A stretch of 64,000 nt of DNA, taken from contig NZ_CP025197.1 in the NCBI RefSeq assembly GCF_002844395.1, forward strand, positions 434,001-498,000. The letters are read 5' to 3'. The translations under genes were made by a program, and so were the position numbers. Source of the DNA: Acetivibrio saccincola. GTDB lineage: Bacteria; Bacillota; Clostridia; Acetivibrionales; Acetivibrionaceae. The notes beneath the pieces are model-generated. The model worked only from the letters and a program-made list of their open reading frames with translations, ran no database searches and was not told the DNA's origin. Positions 44,810 through 53,483 of this stretch are shown here, in pieces; positions within the stretch are counted from its first letter, which is position 1, and each line of letters starts with the position of its first letter.

Positions 44810-46045
44810 ATGAAACAAAAGTACAATCGCATTATTCCAGTTATTGCGGCAATTGCGATCCAATTATGCCTTGGGACGGCATATATTTGGAGTGTATTCC
44901 AGAATGGGATAGCTTCAAGTATATTTGGTGGGTCAAATGCAGATGCAGCACTTACATTTTCACTTCTATTGGCTTTGCTAGGCATAGGCGGTACCATAGG
45001 CGGGACACTGCAGAACAAAATAGGTCCGAGAATAACAGTTATAATTGGTGGTTTAATACTGTCCATTGGCTTTTTTGTAGCTTCATTTACCACGTCATCA
45101 GTACCATGGTTATTATGGCTCACATATGGAGTCCTTGGCGGTATAGGTATGGGCTTTACTTATTCTACAACCATTGCATGTGCTCAAAAGTGGTTTCCCG
45201 ACAAAAGAGGTTTTGTTACAGGTATTATAGTTTCCGCCCTTGGATTTGGCGGTGTTGTCTTTACGCCTATTGTTGAGGCCATCATTAGTACACTGGGAAA
45301 GGGTATTCCAGGTCAGGGGGAGCTTCTTTCATTTAGAATACTCTCTTTTATATTTTTAATTGTGTGTACAGTTGGTGGTCTTATGGTTAAAAATCCTTCC
45401 GAAGGTTTTAAACCTGAAGGATGGACGCCAAAAGTATCTGCCACTGACACTGTGGCTCTGACAACTTTAGAAGTTATAAAAACACCCCAGCTTTATTTAC
45501 TCACATTTTCATTAATGCTTGCATGTATGGGCGGGCTTATGATGATTGGTTTTGCAAAACCTATTGCAATAGCCCGTGGTCTTGCTGAAACTGCTACCAT
45601 TGGTGTTTTTGCAATTACAATGTTCAACGCATTTGGAAGGCTTTTCTGGGGTGGTGTTTCAGATAAATTAGGATGCAAGAAAACTATTATTCTTCTTTTA
45701 GCCTTGACGGCAGTTCTATCTCTTTGTGTTAATATTGCAGGGGGCTATATGATATATGTTCTTATAGCTTGTATTGGTTTTGCCTACGGTGGTTTTCTAA
45801 GTACTTTTCCTGCTTACACGGCTGAACTTTTTGGCACAAAATACAATGCAACAAACTACGGTATAGTTTTGATAGGTTTTGGGATAGGTGCTGTTGCGTC
45901 TTCAATCATCGCAGGTATTTATAAAGATATCGCAAAAGATGATATTAACCTTATGTTCCCGGCGTTTGTTATAGCATCTTTAGCTGCAGCCGTTGCAATT
46001 ATTATGGTGCTTCTTGTTAAACCGGTCAGCAAAAAGGCAGGGTAA
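44810..46045 (+). CDS. OFA-family MFS transporter
   Basis: 411 residues with twelve membrane segments. The start QLCLGTAYIWSVFQNGIASS is typical of the oxalate/formate antiporter family, with GGTIGGTLQNKIGPR, GVLGGIGMGFTYSTTIACAQ, KWFPDKRGFVTGI, FWGGVSDKLGCKK and FAYGGFLSTFPAYTAELFG. Members exchange small carboxylates such as oxalate, formate, lactate or pyruvate. Substrate not deducible. Start behind GGGGGAGAG. Single gene closed by a terminator. Confidence 0.88.
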   Translation: MKQKYNRIIPVIAAIAIQLCLGTAYIWSVFQNGIASSIFGGSNADAALTFSLLLALLGIGGTIGGTLQNKIGPRITVIIGGLILSIGFFVASFTTSSVPWLLWLTYGVLGGIGMGFTYSTTIACAQKWFPDKRGFVTGIIVSALGFGGVVFTPIVEAIISTLGKGIPGQGELLSFRILSFIFLIVCTVGGLMVKNPSEGFKPEGWTPKVSATDTVALTTLEVIKTPQLYLLTFSLMLACMGGLMMIGFAKPIAIARGLAETATIGVFAITMFNAFGRLFWGGVSDKLGCKKTIILLLALTAVLSLCVNIAGGYMIYVLIACIGFAYGGFLSTFPAYTAELFGTKYNATNYGIVLIGFGIGAVASSIIAGIYKDIAKDDINLMFPAFVIASLAAAVAIIMVLLVKPVSKKAG

Positions 46046-46132
46046 ACACAAAAAACACAAAATAACAGGGTCGGCAAAAAAAAAAGGCGGCAAAAAATAA
46101 CACATATAAAAAATAATAGATATAGGAATAAA

Positions 46133-46168
46133 AATATAGGAAGTATTTTTGGACTTCCTATATTTTTT
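46133..46168 (+). terminator. terminator after OFA transporter gene
   Basis: AATATAGGAAGT and ACTTCCTATATT with an eight-base loop, then TTTTTATTTT. Confidence 0.85.
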
Positions 46169-46387
46169 ATTTTGCCGGTACAAGGAAAACCAAGGATTAG
46201 CTAGTTTTTTGGATAAAAACATTAAAAAATTAAAAAAAAGCTCCATGTGTTGCAAAAACAACATACAAACGCTATTATATATAGTATAATATTGTCATAA
46301 GACAGAGAATTATGAAAAAATACACAATTATCTAAAACTATGGGAAGAATTTTGACAATTTATTCATTAAAAAACAGGAGGTAAAAA

Positions 46388-46691
46388 ATGACTAAAAAAA
46401 TAGCTTTTGAAGAAGCGGTAAAAAAACATTTTCCAACATTAAAACAATATGTTCCTAATTGTGGCAAAGGTTCATGGGAAAAGCCACCCGGAAATTTATG
46501 AAGTTCATAAATTGTTTGATGTAATCAGTGGGAAAATACAAGAAGCATCATCTGATAAGCCTGATTTAAATGATGAATTTGCAAAACTCCGGGAAATTAC
46601 AGACAATTACCAAGTACCTGAAGATGTATGCGAAAGCTATGAGGCTGTTTATAATATGTTAGCTGAGCTTGACAGTGCTTACCAAATTTAA
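46388..46691 (+). pseudogene. small conserved protein before metal ATPase, frameshifted
   Basis: ATG behind AGGAGG. MTKKIAFEEAVKKHFPTLKQ, then YVP in frame one; from 46455 the second frame continues IVAKVHGKSHPEIYEVHKLF, LNDEFAKLREITDNYQVPED and CESYEAVYNMLAELDSAYQ. One extra A near 46455 breaks the gene. I recall similar about 95-residue proteins near metal and iron-sulfur repair genes of clostridia, but cannot name the family. It lies 4-40 bases before the ATPase gene, so they were probably one operon. Confidence 0.65.
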
Positions 46692-46731
46692 TTAAATGCA
46701 AACTACCAAAAGAGAAGGCAGGTGGCTTTCT

Positions 46732-48585
46732 GTGCAAAGATTTATATTAAGCAAGAAAAACCACATAATGACAATAAGTATAATTTTAATTGTAATTGGA
46801 TTTGTCAGTAAACTAGTTTTTAAAAACCAAATGATTGCTATTTGTTCTTTAGCCATAGCATCTGTTTTAGGTGTGCTTCCCATTGCAATTCAAGCAGTTC
46901 AGGCACTAAAAGTTAAGGTAATTAGTATAGATGTCTTGGTTACCATTGCTGTTATTGGGGCATTTTTAATTAAGAATCTGGAGGAATCAGCCATTGTAAC
47001 ATTCTTGTTTCTCTTTGGTTCTTTTTTAGAACAGCGTACATTAAACAAAACCCGTTCTGCAATTAAAGAACTAACTGAGATGGCTCCTGAAAGTGCTTTG
47101 AAGCTGATGGAAAATGGTGAGTTTGAAGAAGTGGAAGTAGATGAAGTGGATGTAGGTGATGTCCTCCTTGTTAAAACAGGCAGTAAAATTCCCGTGGATG
47201 GTACAGTGCTTGCCGGGGAAGGATATGTAAATGAGGCCAGTATAACCGGAGAATCTGTCCCTGTAAGCAAAAAGAAAGATTCAGGTGTGTATGCAGGTAC
47301 AATTTTAGAAAATGGAACCATTCAAATTATTGCCAACCGCGTTGGCGAAGACACCACCTTTGGAAGAATTATTGAACTGGTTGAAGAAGCACAGGACTCA
47401 AAATCTGAAGCAGAGCGTTTTATTGACAGGTTTTCAAAATATTACACCCCGGCGGTACTGGTGCTGGCTTTTATGGTGTGGTTAATTATACGGGATGTTG
47501 AGATTGCAATTACAATATTGGTTTTAGGATGTCCCGGTGCGTTGGTTATAGGGGTGCCAGTTTCAAATGTAGCGGGTATTGGTAACGGGGCAAGGCATGG
47601 TGTTCTTTTAAAAGGCAGTGAGATTATCAGTGATTTTAGCAAAGTTGATACCATAGTATTTGACAAAACAGGAACGCTAACAATAGGAAATCCTAAAGTT
47701 ATAGACAAAGAAGTTTATGGCGGTAATACTGAAAAAGTACTTAGCTACCTTGCAAGTGTTGAAAAAGAATCAGACCACCCGTTAGCCAAAGCAATTGTAG
47801 AATATATTGGGGACACAACACTGTATACAGTTGAAAAAACAGATGTTGTAAAGGGAAGTGGTATTGTTGCCTATGTAGACGGACATAGGGTTGCTGTAGG
47901 CAATGTTTCATTAATGGTTAAGGAAAATGTTCCTTTAAGTGAAAAAGCTAAAGCAGATATTTCATCTTTCCAGGAGAGAGGAAACTCCCTTGTCCTTACA
48001 GCAGTGGATGGTGAACTGAAAGTGTTAATGGGCATACGGGACCAGATTCGTGAAGGTGTTAAAGAAGACCTTCAAAAATTAAAAAAATTAGGAGTCAAAA
48101 ACCTGGTGGTGCTGTCAGGTGATAACCAGGGAACAGTTGATTTAGTGGCAAAAGAACTTGGTCTTACAGAAACACATGAAAATATGCTTCCAGAGGATAA
48201 AGCAGCATATATAGAGAAATTAATAGCAAAGGGGCAGATTGTTGCATTTGTTGGAGACGGGGTAAATGACAGCCCGTCACTGGTACTTGCACAGGTTGGA
48301 ATTGCAATGGGAGGCGGCACAGATGTAGCAATTGAAACTTCAGATGTTGTCCTGATGAATTCAGATTTTAGCCGCCTGCCTCATGCCTTGGGTTTGGCAA
48401 AAGCAACAGCAAGAAATATGCGCCAGAATATTATTATTGCAGTGGGAGTTATAGTAATACTTCTTGCAAGTGTATTTTTAAGTGAGTGGATGAATATGAC
48501 CATAGGTATGTTGGCACATGAAGGAAGTATATTAGTGGTAATCTTTAATGGAATGAGGCTTTTACGTTATAAATTAAAATATTAA
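46732..48585 (+). CDS. heavy-metal P1B-type ATPase with CPG motif
   Basis: About 617 residues from GTG 46732, which has AAGGCAGG before it; the ATG at 46696 has no ribosome site. The actuator domain shows ITGESVPVSKKKD. The membrane metal site reads LVLGCPGALVIGVPVSN, i.e. CPG where CPC, CPH or SPC is usual. Phosphorylation site VFDKTGTLTIG, nucleotide site SDHPLAKAI, and hinge VAFVGDGVNDSPSLV. There is no N-terminal metal-binding domain; a separate HMA protein follows. It exports or imports a transition or soft metal across the membrane. Metal unknown. Confidence 0.88.
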   Translation: MQRFILSKKNHIMTISIILIVIGFVSKLVFKNQMIAICSLAIASVLGVLPIAIQAVQALKVKVISIDVLVTIAVIGAFLIKNLEESAIVTFLFLFGSFLEQRTLNKTRSAIKELTEMAPESALKLMENGEFEEVEVDEVDVGDVLLVKTGSKIPVDGTVLAGEGYVNEASITGESVPVSKKKDSGVYAGTILENGTIQIIANRVGEDTTFGRIIELVEEAQDSKSEAERFIDRFSKYYTPAVLVLAFMVWLIIRDVEIAITILVLGCPGALVIGVPVSNVAGIGNGARHGVLLKGSEIISDFSKVDTIVFDKTGTLTIGNPKVIDKEVYGGNTEKVLSYLASVEKESDHPLAKAIVEYIGDTTLYTVEKTDVVKGSGIVAYVDGHRVAVGNVSLMVKENVPLSEKAKADISSFQERGNSLVLTAVDGELKVLMGIRDQIREGVKEDLQKLKKLGVKNLVVLSGDNQGTVDLVAKELGLTETHENMLPEDKAAYIEKLIAKGQIVAFVGDGVNDSPSLVLAQVGIAMGGGTDVAIETSDVVLMNSDFSRLPHALGLAKATARNMRQNIIIAVGVIVILLASVFLSEWMNMTIGMLAHEGSILVVIFNGMRLLRYKLKY

Positions 48586-48604
48586 TTACAAAGGAGAGAT
48601 AAAA

Positions 48605-48832
48605 ATGAAAAAAGCAACAATTCAATTGGAGACATTAACTTGTCCATCATGTATTTTAAAAGTTGAAAATGCAACAAAATCTGTACCGGGTGTGGATAAG
48701 GACAGTGTAAAGGTAATGTTTAATTCAAGTAAAGTAAAATTTGATTTTGATGATGAAAAAACTTCAGTTGAAGAGGTTGAAAAGGCTATTACCGCCCTTG
48801 GATACCAGGTAATGAAATCTAAAGTAAAATAA
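48605..48832 (+). CDS. HMA-domain metal chaperone (CopZ-like)
   Basis: 75 residues with the ferredoxin-like heavy-metal fold: IQLETLTCPSCILKVENATK has the CxxC as CPSC, then VPGVDKDSVKVMFNSSKVKF and EEVEKAITALGYQV. It lies 19 bases behind the ATPase gene with its own GGAGAG. Probably delivers metal to the ATPase. Followed by a terminator. Confidence 0.88.
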   Translation: MKKATIQLETLTCPSCILKVENATKSVPGVDKDSVKVMFNSSKVKFDFDDEKTSVEEVEKAITALGYQVMKSKVK

Positions 48833-48884
48833 AAGAAAATATATTCTGAAGGTTGTATTTCAAAAGCTTATATTCTAAAGGTTT

Positions 48885-48912
48885 CCGGCATTAATTTTGC
48901 CGGGGTCTTTTT
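48885..48912 (+). terminator. terminator after HMA gene
   Basis: CCGGCA and TGCCGG with a seven-base loop, then GGTCTTTTTTT. Confidence 0.85.
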
Positions 48913-49035
48913 TTGTTTTTATCAACAGGCATTTTTTATAAATATGAAGATAATCCTATATTATTAAAAAATTGTATAGTGTATGTAAAAAAAATATGAT
49001 ATTATTGTAGAAAACAACAAGGAAGGGATACTGTT

Positions 49036-50031
49036 ATGAAAAGACTGTGGATAGTTTTACTGACTTTTGTACTACTTGTAGGCTTCATAGGTTGCAGCTC
49101 CGGGGGTACTTCTAACATTGCACCGGATGATAGCGACGGGAATGTTGACTTGTCCTCTCCAATGAACCCAACAATGCCCGAAGACAAATCTTCTGGTATC
49201 TCGGAAGGTTCATCTGATGAAATGCCAGCAGCAATGCCGGAGAATGAAAAAAATCTTATGCCCTTGGAAGTACACTTTTTAGACGTGGAACAAGCAGATT
49301 GTATTTTAATTAAGACACCCGGGCAAAAGGCTGTATTAATTGATTCGGGAAAAAACACCCATGAAGATACCGTTGTATCCTATATAAAATCCCAGGGAAT
49401 TGATACAATCGATGCAGTAGTGGGAACGCACCCCCATGAGGACCATATCGGAGGTTTAGATGCTGTAATAAATAGCTTTAATATCGGAAAGATATACATG
49501 CCAAAAGTTTCCCACACAACCAAAACCTTTGAAGATGTTCTTAATGCCATAGATAATAAAGGCTTAAAAGTGACAACTGCTTTTGCTGGCACAAATATTG
49601 AGGTAGATCCGGATTTAAAAATTGAGATATTAGCACCCAACAGTCACACTTATGATGAAATTAACAATTATTCTGCAGTTGTTAAGCTTACTTACAAAAA
49701 CACATCCTTCCTTTTTACAGGTGATGCTGAAAGTGTTTCAGAGCAGGAAATGATTTCAAAAGGCTATGATTTAAAAGCTGATGTACTAAAAGTAGGACAT
49801 CATGGAAGTGCAACATCCACTACAGCTCAATTCTTAAAAAAAGTAAGTCCTGATTATGTTGTTATCAGTGTGGGCAAAGATAACAGATATGGACATCCGG
49901 ATAATTTAGTATTAAACAGGCTTAAAACCTTTGGGGTGGAAATATTCCGTACAGATGAATACGGGACTGTTATAGCAACAAGTGACGGAGAGACAATAAA
50001 ATTTGATAAAAAAGGAGATGAAAACATATGA
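49036..50031 (+). CDS. secreted metallo-beta-lactamase-fold lipoprotein
   Basis: 331 residues. Lipoprotein signal with lipobox VGFIGC (cysteine 20), then a serine/proline/methionine-rich linker. The fold is of the ComEC C-terminal type: VHFLDVEQADCILIKTPGQK, VLIDSGKN, GTHPHEDHIGGLDAVI (metal ligands), LFTGDAE, VLKVGHHGSATST and VISVGKDNRYGHP. It would hydrolyse a phosphodiester, perhaps extracellular nucleic acid or nucleotide, at the outer face of the membrane. Overlaps the DUF3006 gene by four bases (ATGA). Confidence 0.85.
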   Translation: MKRLWIVLLTFVLLVGFIGCSSGGTSNIAPDDSDGNVDLSSPMNPTMPEDKSSGISEGSSDEMPAAMPENEKNLMPLEVHFLDVEQADCILIKTPGQKAVLIDSGKNTHEDTVVSYIKSQGIDTIDAVVGTHPHEDHIGGLDAVINSFNIGKIYMPKVSHTTKTFEDVLNAIDNKGLKVTTAFAGTNIEVDPDLKIEILAPNSHTYDEINNYSAVVKLTYKNTSFLFTGDAESVSEQEMISKGYDLKADVLKVGHHGSATSTTAQFLKKVSPDYVVISVGKDNRYGHPDNLVLNRLKTFGVEIFRTDEYGTVIATSDGETIKFDKKGDENI

Positions 50032-50225
50032 AAGTTGTAATTGACAGGTTTGAAGGAAATTATGCCGTTGTAGAACTTGAAGACAAAAGGGTATGTAGTA
50101 TGCCTGTAGAATTACTGCCTAAGGGGGCAAAGGAAGGTTCGGTGATTAGAATTGAACTTGATACAGAAGAGACAGACAAACGAAAAGAAAGAATTCAAAA
50201 ATTAATGGATAAATTATGGGAATAA
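50028..50225 (+). CDS. DUF3006 protein
   Basis: 65 residues: MKVVIDRFEGNYAVVELEDK, then VELLPKGAKEGSVIRIELD, the usual DUF3006 beta-barrel, with a charged helical end. ATGA overlap with the lipoprotein gene. This pair, MBL hydrolase and DUF3006, is common in Firmicutes. Function unknown, cytoplasmic. Confidence 0.85.
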   Translation: MKVVIDRFEGNYAVVELEDKRVCSMPVELLPKGAKEGSVIRIELDTEETDKRKERIQKLMDKLWE

Positions 50226-50290
50226 AATTACCAAAGCACAAAGAAAAAAGGGGACGCCAGCCCACTTTATAATAATTTTTTAGATGTTTT

Positions 50291-50935
50291 CTAAAGCAAT
50301 TTTTCAACAAGCTGGGGTATTTTACTTGTAGCATTTTTTATTGCCTCTTGTCTTTCTTCTTCTGTATCTCCCGTTCCATCAACCAATAGTTCATAGAAGT
50401 TGCTGATGCCTATAAATTTCATAATGTCCTGTACATAGTTCAATCCCTTAGAAAGGGCTGGTTTTAACAGCCATGGGATGCTGGCTCCGGAAGATTGGAC
50501 ATAGATAAAAGTTCTTGGCTTATCATTTATAAGACCATAGGGTTTATTATTTTTAAATGCGATGGTTTTTCCGGTCTGGATAATACAGTCTATATACTCC
50601 TTTACAGGGGCGGGGAAGGACAAGCTCCACATGGGGACAGCCAGAACATAAATGTCCGCTGATTTAAACTGGTCGCACAGCTGTTCAATTTTAGCAACTT
50701 CCCTTTGCTCCTCTTTGGTAAGGCTGCTTCTTGCCTCAACACTTACAATTGCACTCCTGCTTTCAAAATAGCAGCCTTTTAACTGTGGAATATGTTCTTC
50801 ATATAGATTTAATTCCTCCAGCTCTACATTATCTATTTTTTCCAAAATTGCATTTACCAGTCTTCTGCTTACCGTTCTACTGGAAGACTCTTCTTCTTTT
50901 TTTGAATTTCCAATAATATAGAGTAATTTTTTCAT
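50291..50935 (-). CDS. FMN-dependent NADH-azoreductase-like flavoprotein
   Basis: 214 residues of the flavodoxin_2/AzoR family: KLLYIIGNSKKEEESSSRTV, YVLAVPMWSLSFPAPVKEYI, TFIYVQSSGASIPW and the late FIGISNFYELLVDGTGD. Probably reduces quinones or azo compounds with NADH, using FMN. Single gene on the minus strand, no obvious partner. Confidence 0.8.
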   Translation of the reverse strand: MKKLLYIIGNSKKEEESSSRTVSRRLVNAILEKIDNVELEELNLYEEHIPQLKGCYFESRSAIVSVEARSSLTKEEQREVAKIEQLCDQFKSADIYVLAVPMWSLSFPAPVKEYIDCIIQTGKTIAFKNNKPYGLINDKPRTFIYVQSSGASIPWLLKPALSKGLNYVQDIMKFIGISNFYELLVDGTGDTEEERQEAIKNATSKIPQLVEKLL

Positions 50936-51254
50936 TAAATTTCACCTTCTACACATTGATAAACGCTAACTTATTGTGTGCCTTTTTAATACTCTTTATT
51001 CTTAACCTTGATTTAATTTTTATTGTAAAATAAAATATAGATAATAATACAGATATATAATATAGATATATAATACATATGTATAATACATATATATAAT
51101 ACATATATACCTTGTTTATATGGCTTTGTTGTTTATATGTTTTAATTATTTTGATATTTCACAATACAAAAGTTTATATTTGCATACATTGTTATAGAAT
51201 TGGTTATATTTATTTTTTAGATAAAAGCACAAAAAAACTAAAAGAGGTAAAAAC
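50936..51254. other. AT-rich divergent intergenic region with short repeats
   Basis: Between divergent genes. About 51040-51112 is built of TATAATACATATAT- and AGATATATAAT-like repeats, four to six imperfect copies. Promoters for both genes should lie here, but none stands out. AGAGG precedes the next start. Confidence 0.5.
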
Positions 51255-52157
51255 ATGGAAGATAAAGTCTTAAAAATTTTAGAAGAATATGGTCCCATGA
51301 CAGGAAAAGAACTGCAGCAAAAGGCGAGGCTTGACGATTTTTATTTGTGGAAAATTTGCAATACCAATGAGAAAATAATAACAAAGACAATTGGAAAAAG
51401 GTATTTAAGGTTTGACAAGCAGGTAGAAGGATATGCCAGATTATCCCCCTCTATAGTGAGGGAATTTTACTCCTATACCATTGTTGGTCTGAAAAAAGAT
51501 TTGGAAAAAATATCAGAAGAAATTAAGAATCTTAATAAAACCATAATTGAAATTAGTAGAAATAAATTCCGCTTAGCCTATGAGGTGATGAAGCAGATTG
51601 TTGAAACCAGTGAAAATGCAGAAGTGCTGAAAAAATACGTATGTTTTTTGATTGCAGGAGATGTGGTGTTTGAAATGGCTCATTTAGAGCCAAGGCCGGA
51701 ATCTTCCACGGGAAAATTAGTTAAAGGTTCAGATTTGGATATTGTGGTGGTTACCAAAGGTCTTCCAGACAGTCTGGTTAATAATATTGATCTTTTAATA
51801 TATAACAAGAAAAATTTTCTTTTAAAAAACCCTAGCTACAATGAAGAAATTGACTATGTAGTAAAGGACATTTCTAAAGTGAGGGAACAGCTGGAGTTTA
51901 AAGACTTTAAGTCTATGATAGCTTCTAAGGTTCTATATGAAAGCCAGTTTCTCTATGGAAGCTATGAAATGTATAAAGATATAAAACAAATGGTGAAAGA
52001 TGCAGGCATACCACAGAAAATAGCAGAGTTAGAAGAAAAGGCCGAGATTGACAGAAGCAATGCAAGAATATATCTTTTAAAAGCCCAGGTTCCTTTGGCA
52101 GAAGAGGAGAGTTTAAAATTATTCTATACAAAAGAAGAGAAAGAGGAGTTTTTTTAA
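51255..52157 (+). CDS. winged-helix plus nucleotidyltransferase-like protein
   Basis: 300 residues. The N-terminal 70 look like a winged helix (VLKILEEYGPMTGKELQQKA). A coiled-coil stretch (LEKISEEIKNLNKTIIEISR) follows, then a nucleotidyltransferase-like core with KGSDLDIVVVTKGLPDS, the GSxxD motif, around residue 160, and IDYVVKDISKV. The C-terminal part is helical. Substrate unknown; could modify or read a small molecule or tRNA. The M50 protease gene begins 18 bases behind. Confidence 0.6.
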   Translation: MEDKVLKILEEYGPMTGKELQQKARLDDFYLWKICNTNEKIITKTIGKRYLRFDKQVEGYARLSPSIVREFYSYTIVGLKKDLEKISEEIKNLNKTIIEISRNKFRLAYEVMKQIVETSENAEVLKKYVCFLIAGDVVFEMAHLEPRPESSTGKLVKGSDLDIVVVTKGLPDSLVNNIDLLIYNKKNFLLKNPSYNEEIDYVVKDISKVREQLEFKDFKSMIASKVLYESQFLYGSYEMYKDIKQMVKDAGIPQKIAELEEKAEIDRSNARIYLLKAQVPLAEEESLKLFYTKEEKEEFF

Positions 52158-52175
52158 ATTTTACGGAGGGTCGTT

Positions 52176-53294
52176 ATGGGTGAAACAGGAGAAGTCAAGA
52201 AGAAAAAAACAGAGGGTATAGTGCTTATATTGCCGGCATTAATAGCGGTATTATCAGGCATTGCTACGGGGGTTTTTTTAGTTGACAGGTTATTCTTCGG
52301 CGACTGGGGTTTTACTGAACTTTTTTTGTGTTTTTTTTATGTAATTACAGGACTTTTCATTTCTGTTAACATACATGAGGCAGGACATTTGATATTGGGA
52401 AAACTTAACGGGTACAAATTTGTTTCTTACAGGGTAGGTTTTCTTACATTAAATAGCGAAAATGGAAAGATTAAGTTTTCCATTATGAAAAATTTCGGGT
52501 ACATGGGGCTTTGTGCAATGATACCTCAGGAAAAAGAGATACCCCGTTGGAAGCATTTACTTTATTATTCAGGTGGGATTTTATTTAATATATTGTTTGG
52601 AATTGCTTTAATAGTCATTAAAAAAGCAGCAAAACCACAAGATTTGTTAAACATGTCTTTAACCATGATTTCAGTGTTTTCCATTTTACTAGGAATAGTC
52701 AATTTAATTCCCTTCTTTTCAGGGAATAATCCTTCAGATGGGAAAATAATATGGAGCATAATATTTGGAAATCCTTTTTCAAAAAAGCTTATGAAAGTCA
52801 ACAGGCTGTGTTCCCAGTTTGCTGCAGGAAAGCCACTAAGGGAATTGGATGTCCCGTCAGATTTTAATATCTACCAGCCTGATGCATTAGACGTGACCCT
52901 TTTATTTTACTCGTATTTTAAAGCTTTAGATACGGATGATGATGAAAACCGTTCTAAATACATAAAGAAAATGAAGCAGTGGATAAACTATATTCCCGGT
53001 CAGCTCTTTCCCCATGCCTGTTATGAAATTTGTTATAATGCCTGTATAGACGGGGATAGGGAAGAGGCGGAAGAATACTACAAAAAGGCCGAAAAAGTAT
53101 TAAAAAATGACAAGGATATGAATGGTTTAAGGGTAAAAGCTTATTATGAATATTATGTAAACAAAAATATAAACGTGGCAAAATTTTTGTGTGAAAGCGC
53201 TTTAGAGGTTGCTGACAGATTTCCTGTAAGGGGTCAGGCTTTAATTGAAGAAAAACTAGTTAAAAGACTTATCGATATAATGGGTAATAATTAA
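52176..53294 (+). CDS. M50-type intramembrane metalloprotease with helical tail
   Basis: 372 residues. Membrane segments flank VNIHEAGHLILGKLNGYKFV, an HExxH on a membrane helix around residue 67, and a second motif FFSGNNPSDGKIIWSIIFG near residue 185 that could supply the third ligand (N-x-x-D-G, S2P pattern). The last 150 residues are soluble and TPR-like (EEAEEYYKKAEKVLKND, KAYYEYYVNKN). Probably cuts a membrane-bound regulator or peptide. Together with the preceding gene it may form a two-gene unit. GGAGGG site. Confidence 0.75.
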   Translation: MGETGEVKKKKTEGIVLILPALIAVLSGIATGVFLVDRLFFGDWGFTELFLCFFYVITGLFISVNIHEAGHLILGKLNGYKFVSYRVGFLTLNSENGKIKFSIMKNFGYMGLCAMIPQEKEIPRWKHLLYYSGGILFNILFGIALIVIKKAAKPQDLLNMSLTMISVFSILLGIVNLIPFFSGNNPSDGKIIWSIIFGNPFSKKLMKVNRLCSQFAAGKPLRELDVPSDFNIYQPDALDVTLLFYSYFKALDTDDDENRSKYIKKMKQWINYIPGQLFPHACYEICYNACIDGDREEAEEYYKKAEKVLKNDKDMNGLRVKAYYEYYVNKNINVAKFLCESALEVADRFPVRGQALIEEKLVKRLIDIMGNN

Positions 53295-53483
53295 AAGCAG
53301 TTGAAACAAATGGATTATAAATATAAAATTAAATTTAAGTTGGGAAAATAAAAGACTGTACAGTAAAATACAATGTAAATAGTAAGCAGGGTACAAATAA
53401 CAAATACAGTGTAAATACCACTGGAATGAAAATACAAATAAATATAAATACAGATAAAATGCACAGAAAGATTGGCGGGATAT

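Noticed and set aside
46696-46731. ATG 46696 as ATPase start
   Set aside because: No ribosome site precedes it, while GTG 46732 has AAGGCAGG at a suitable distance.
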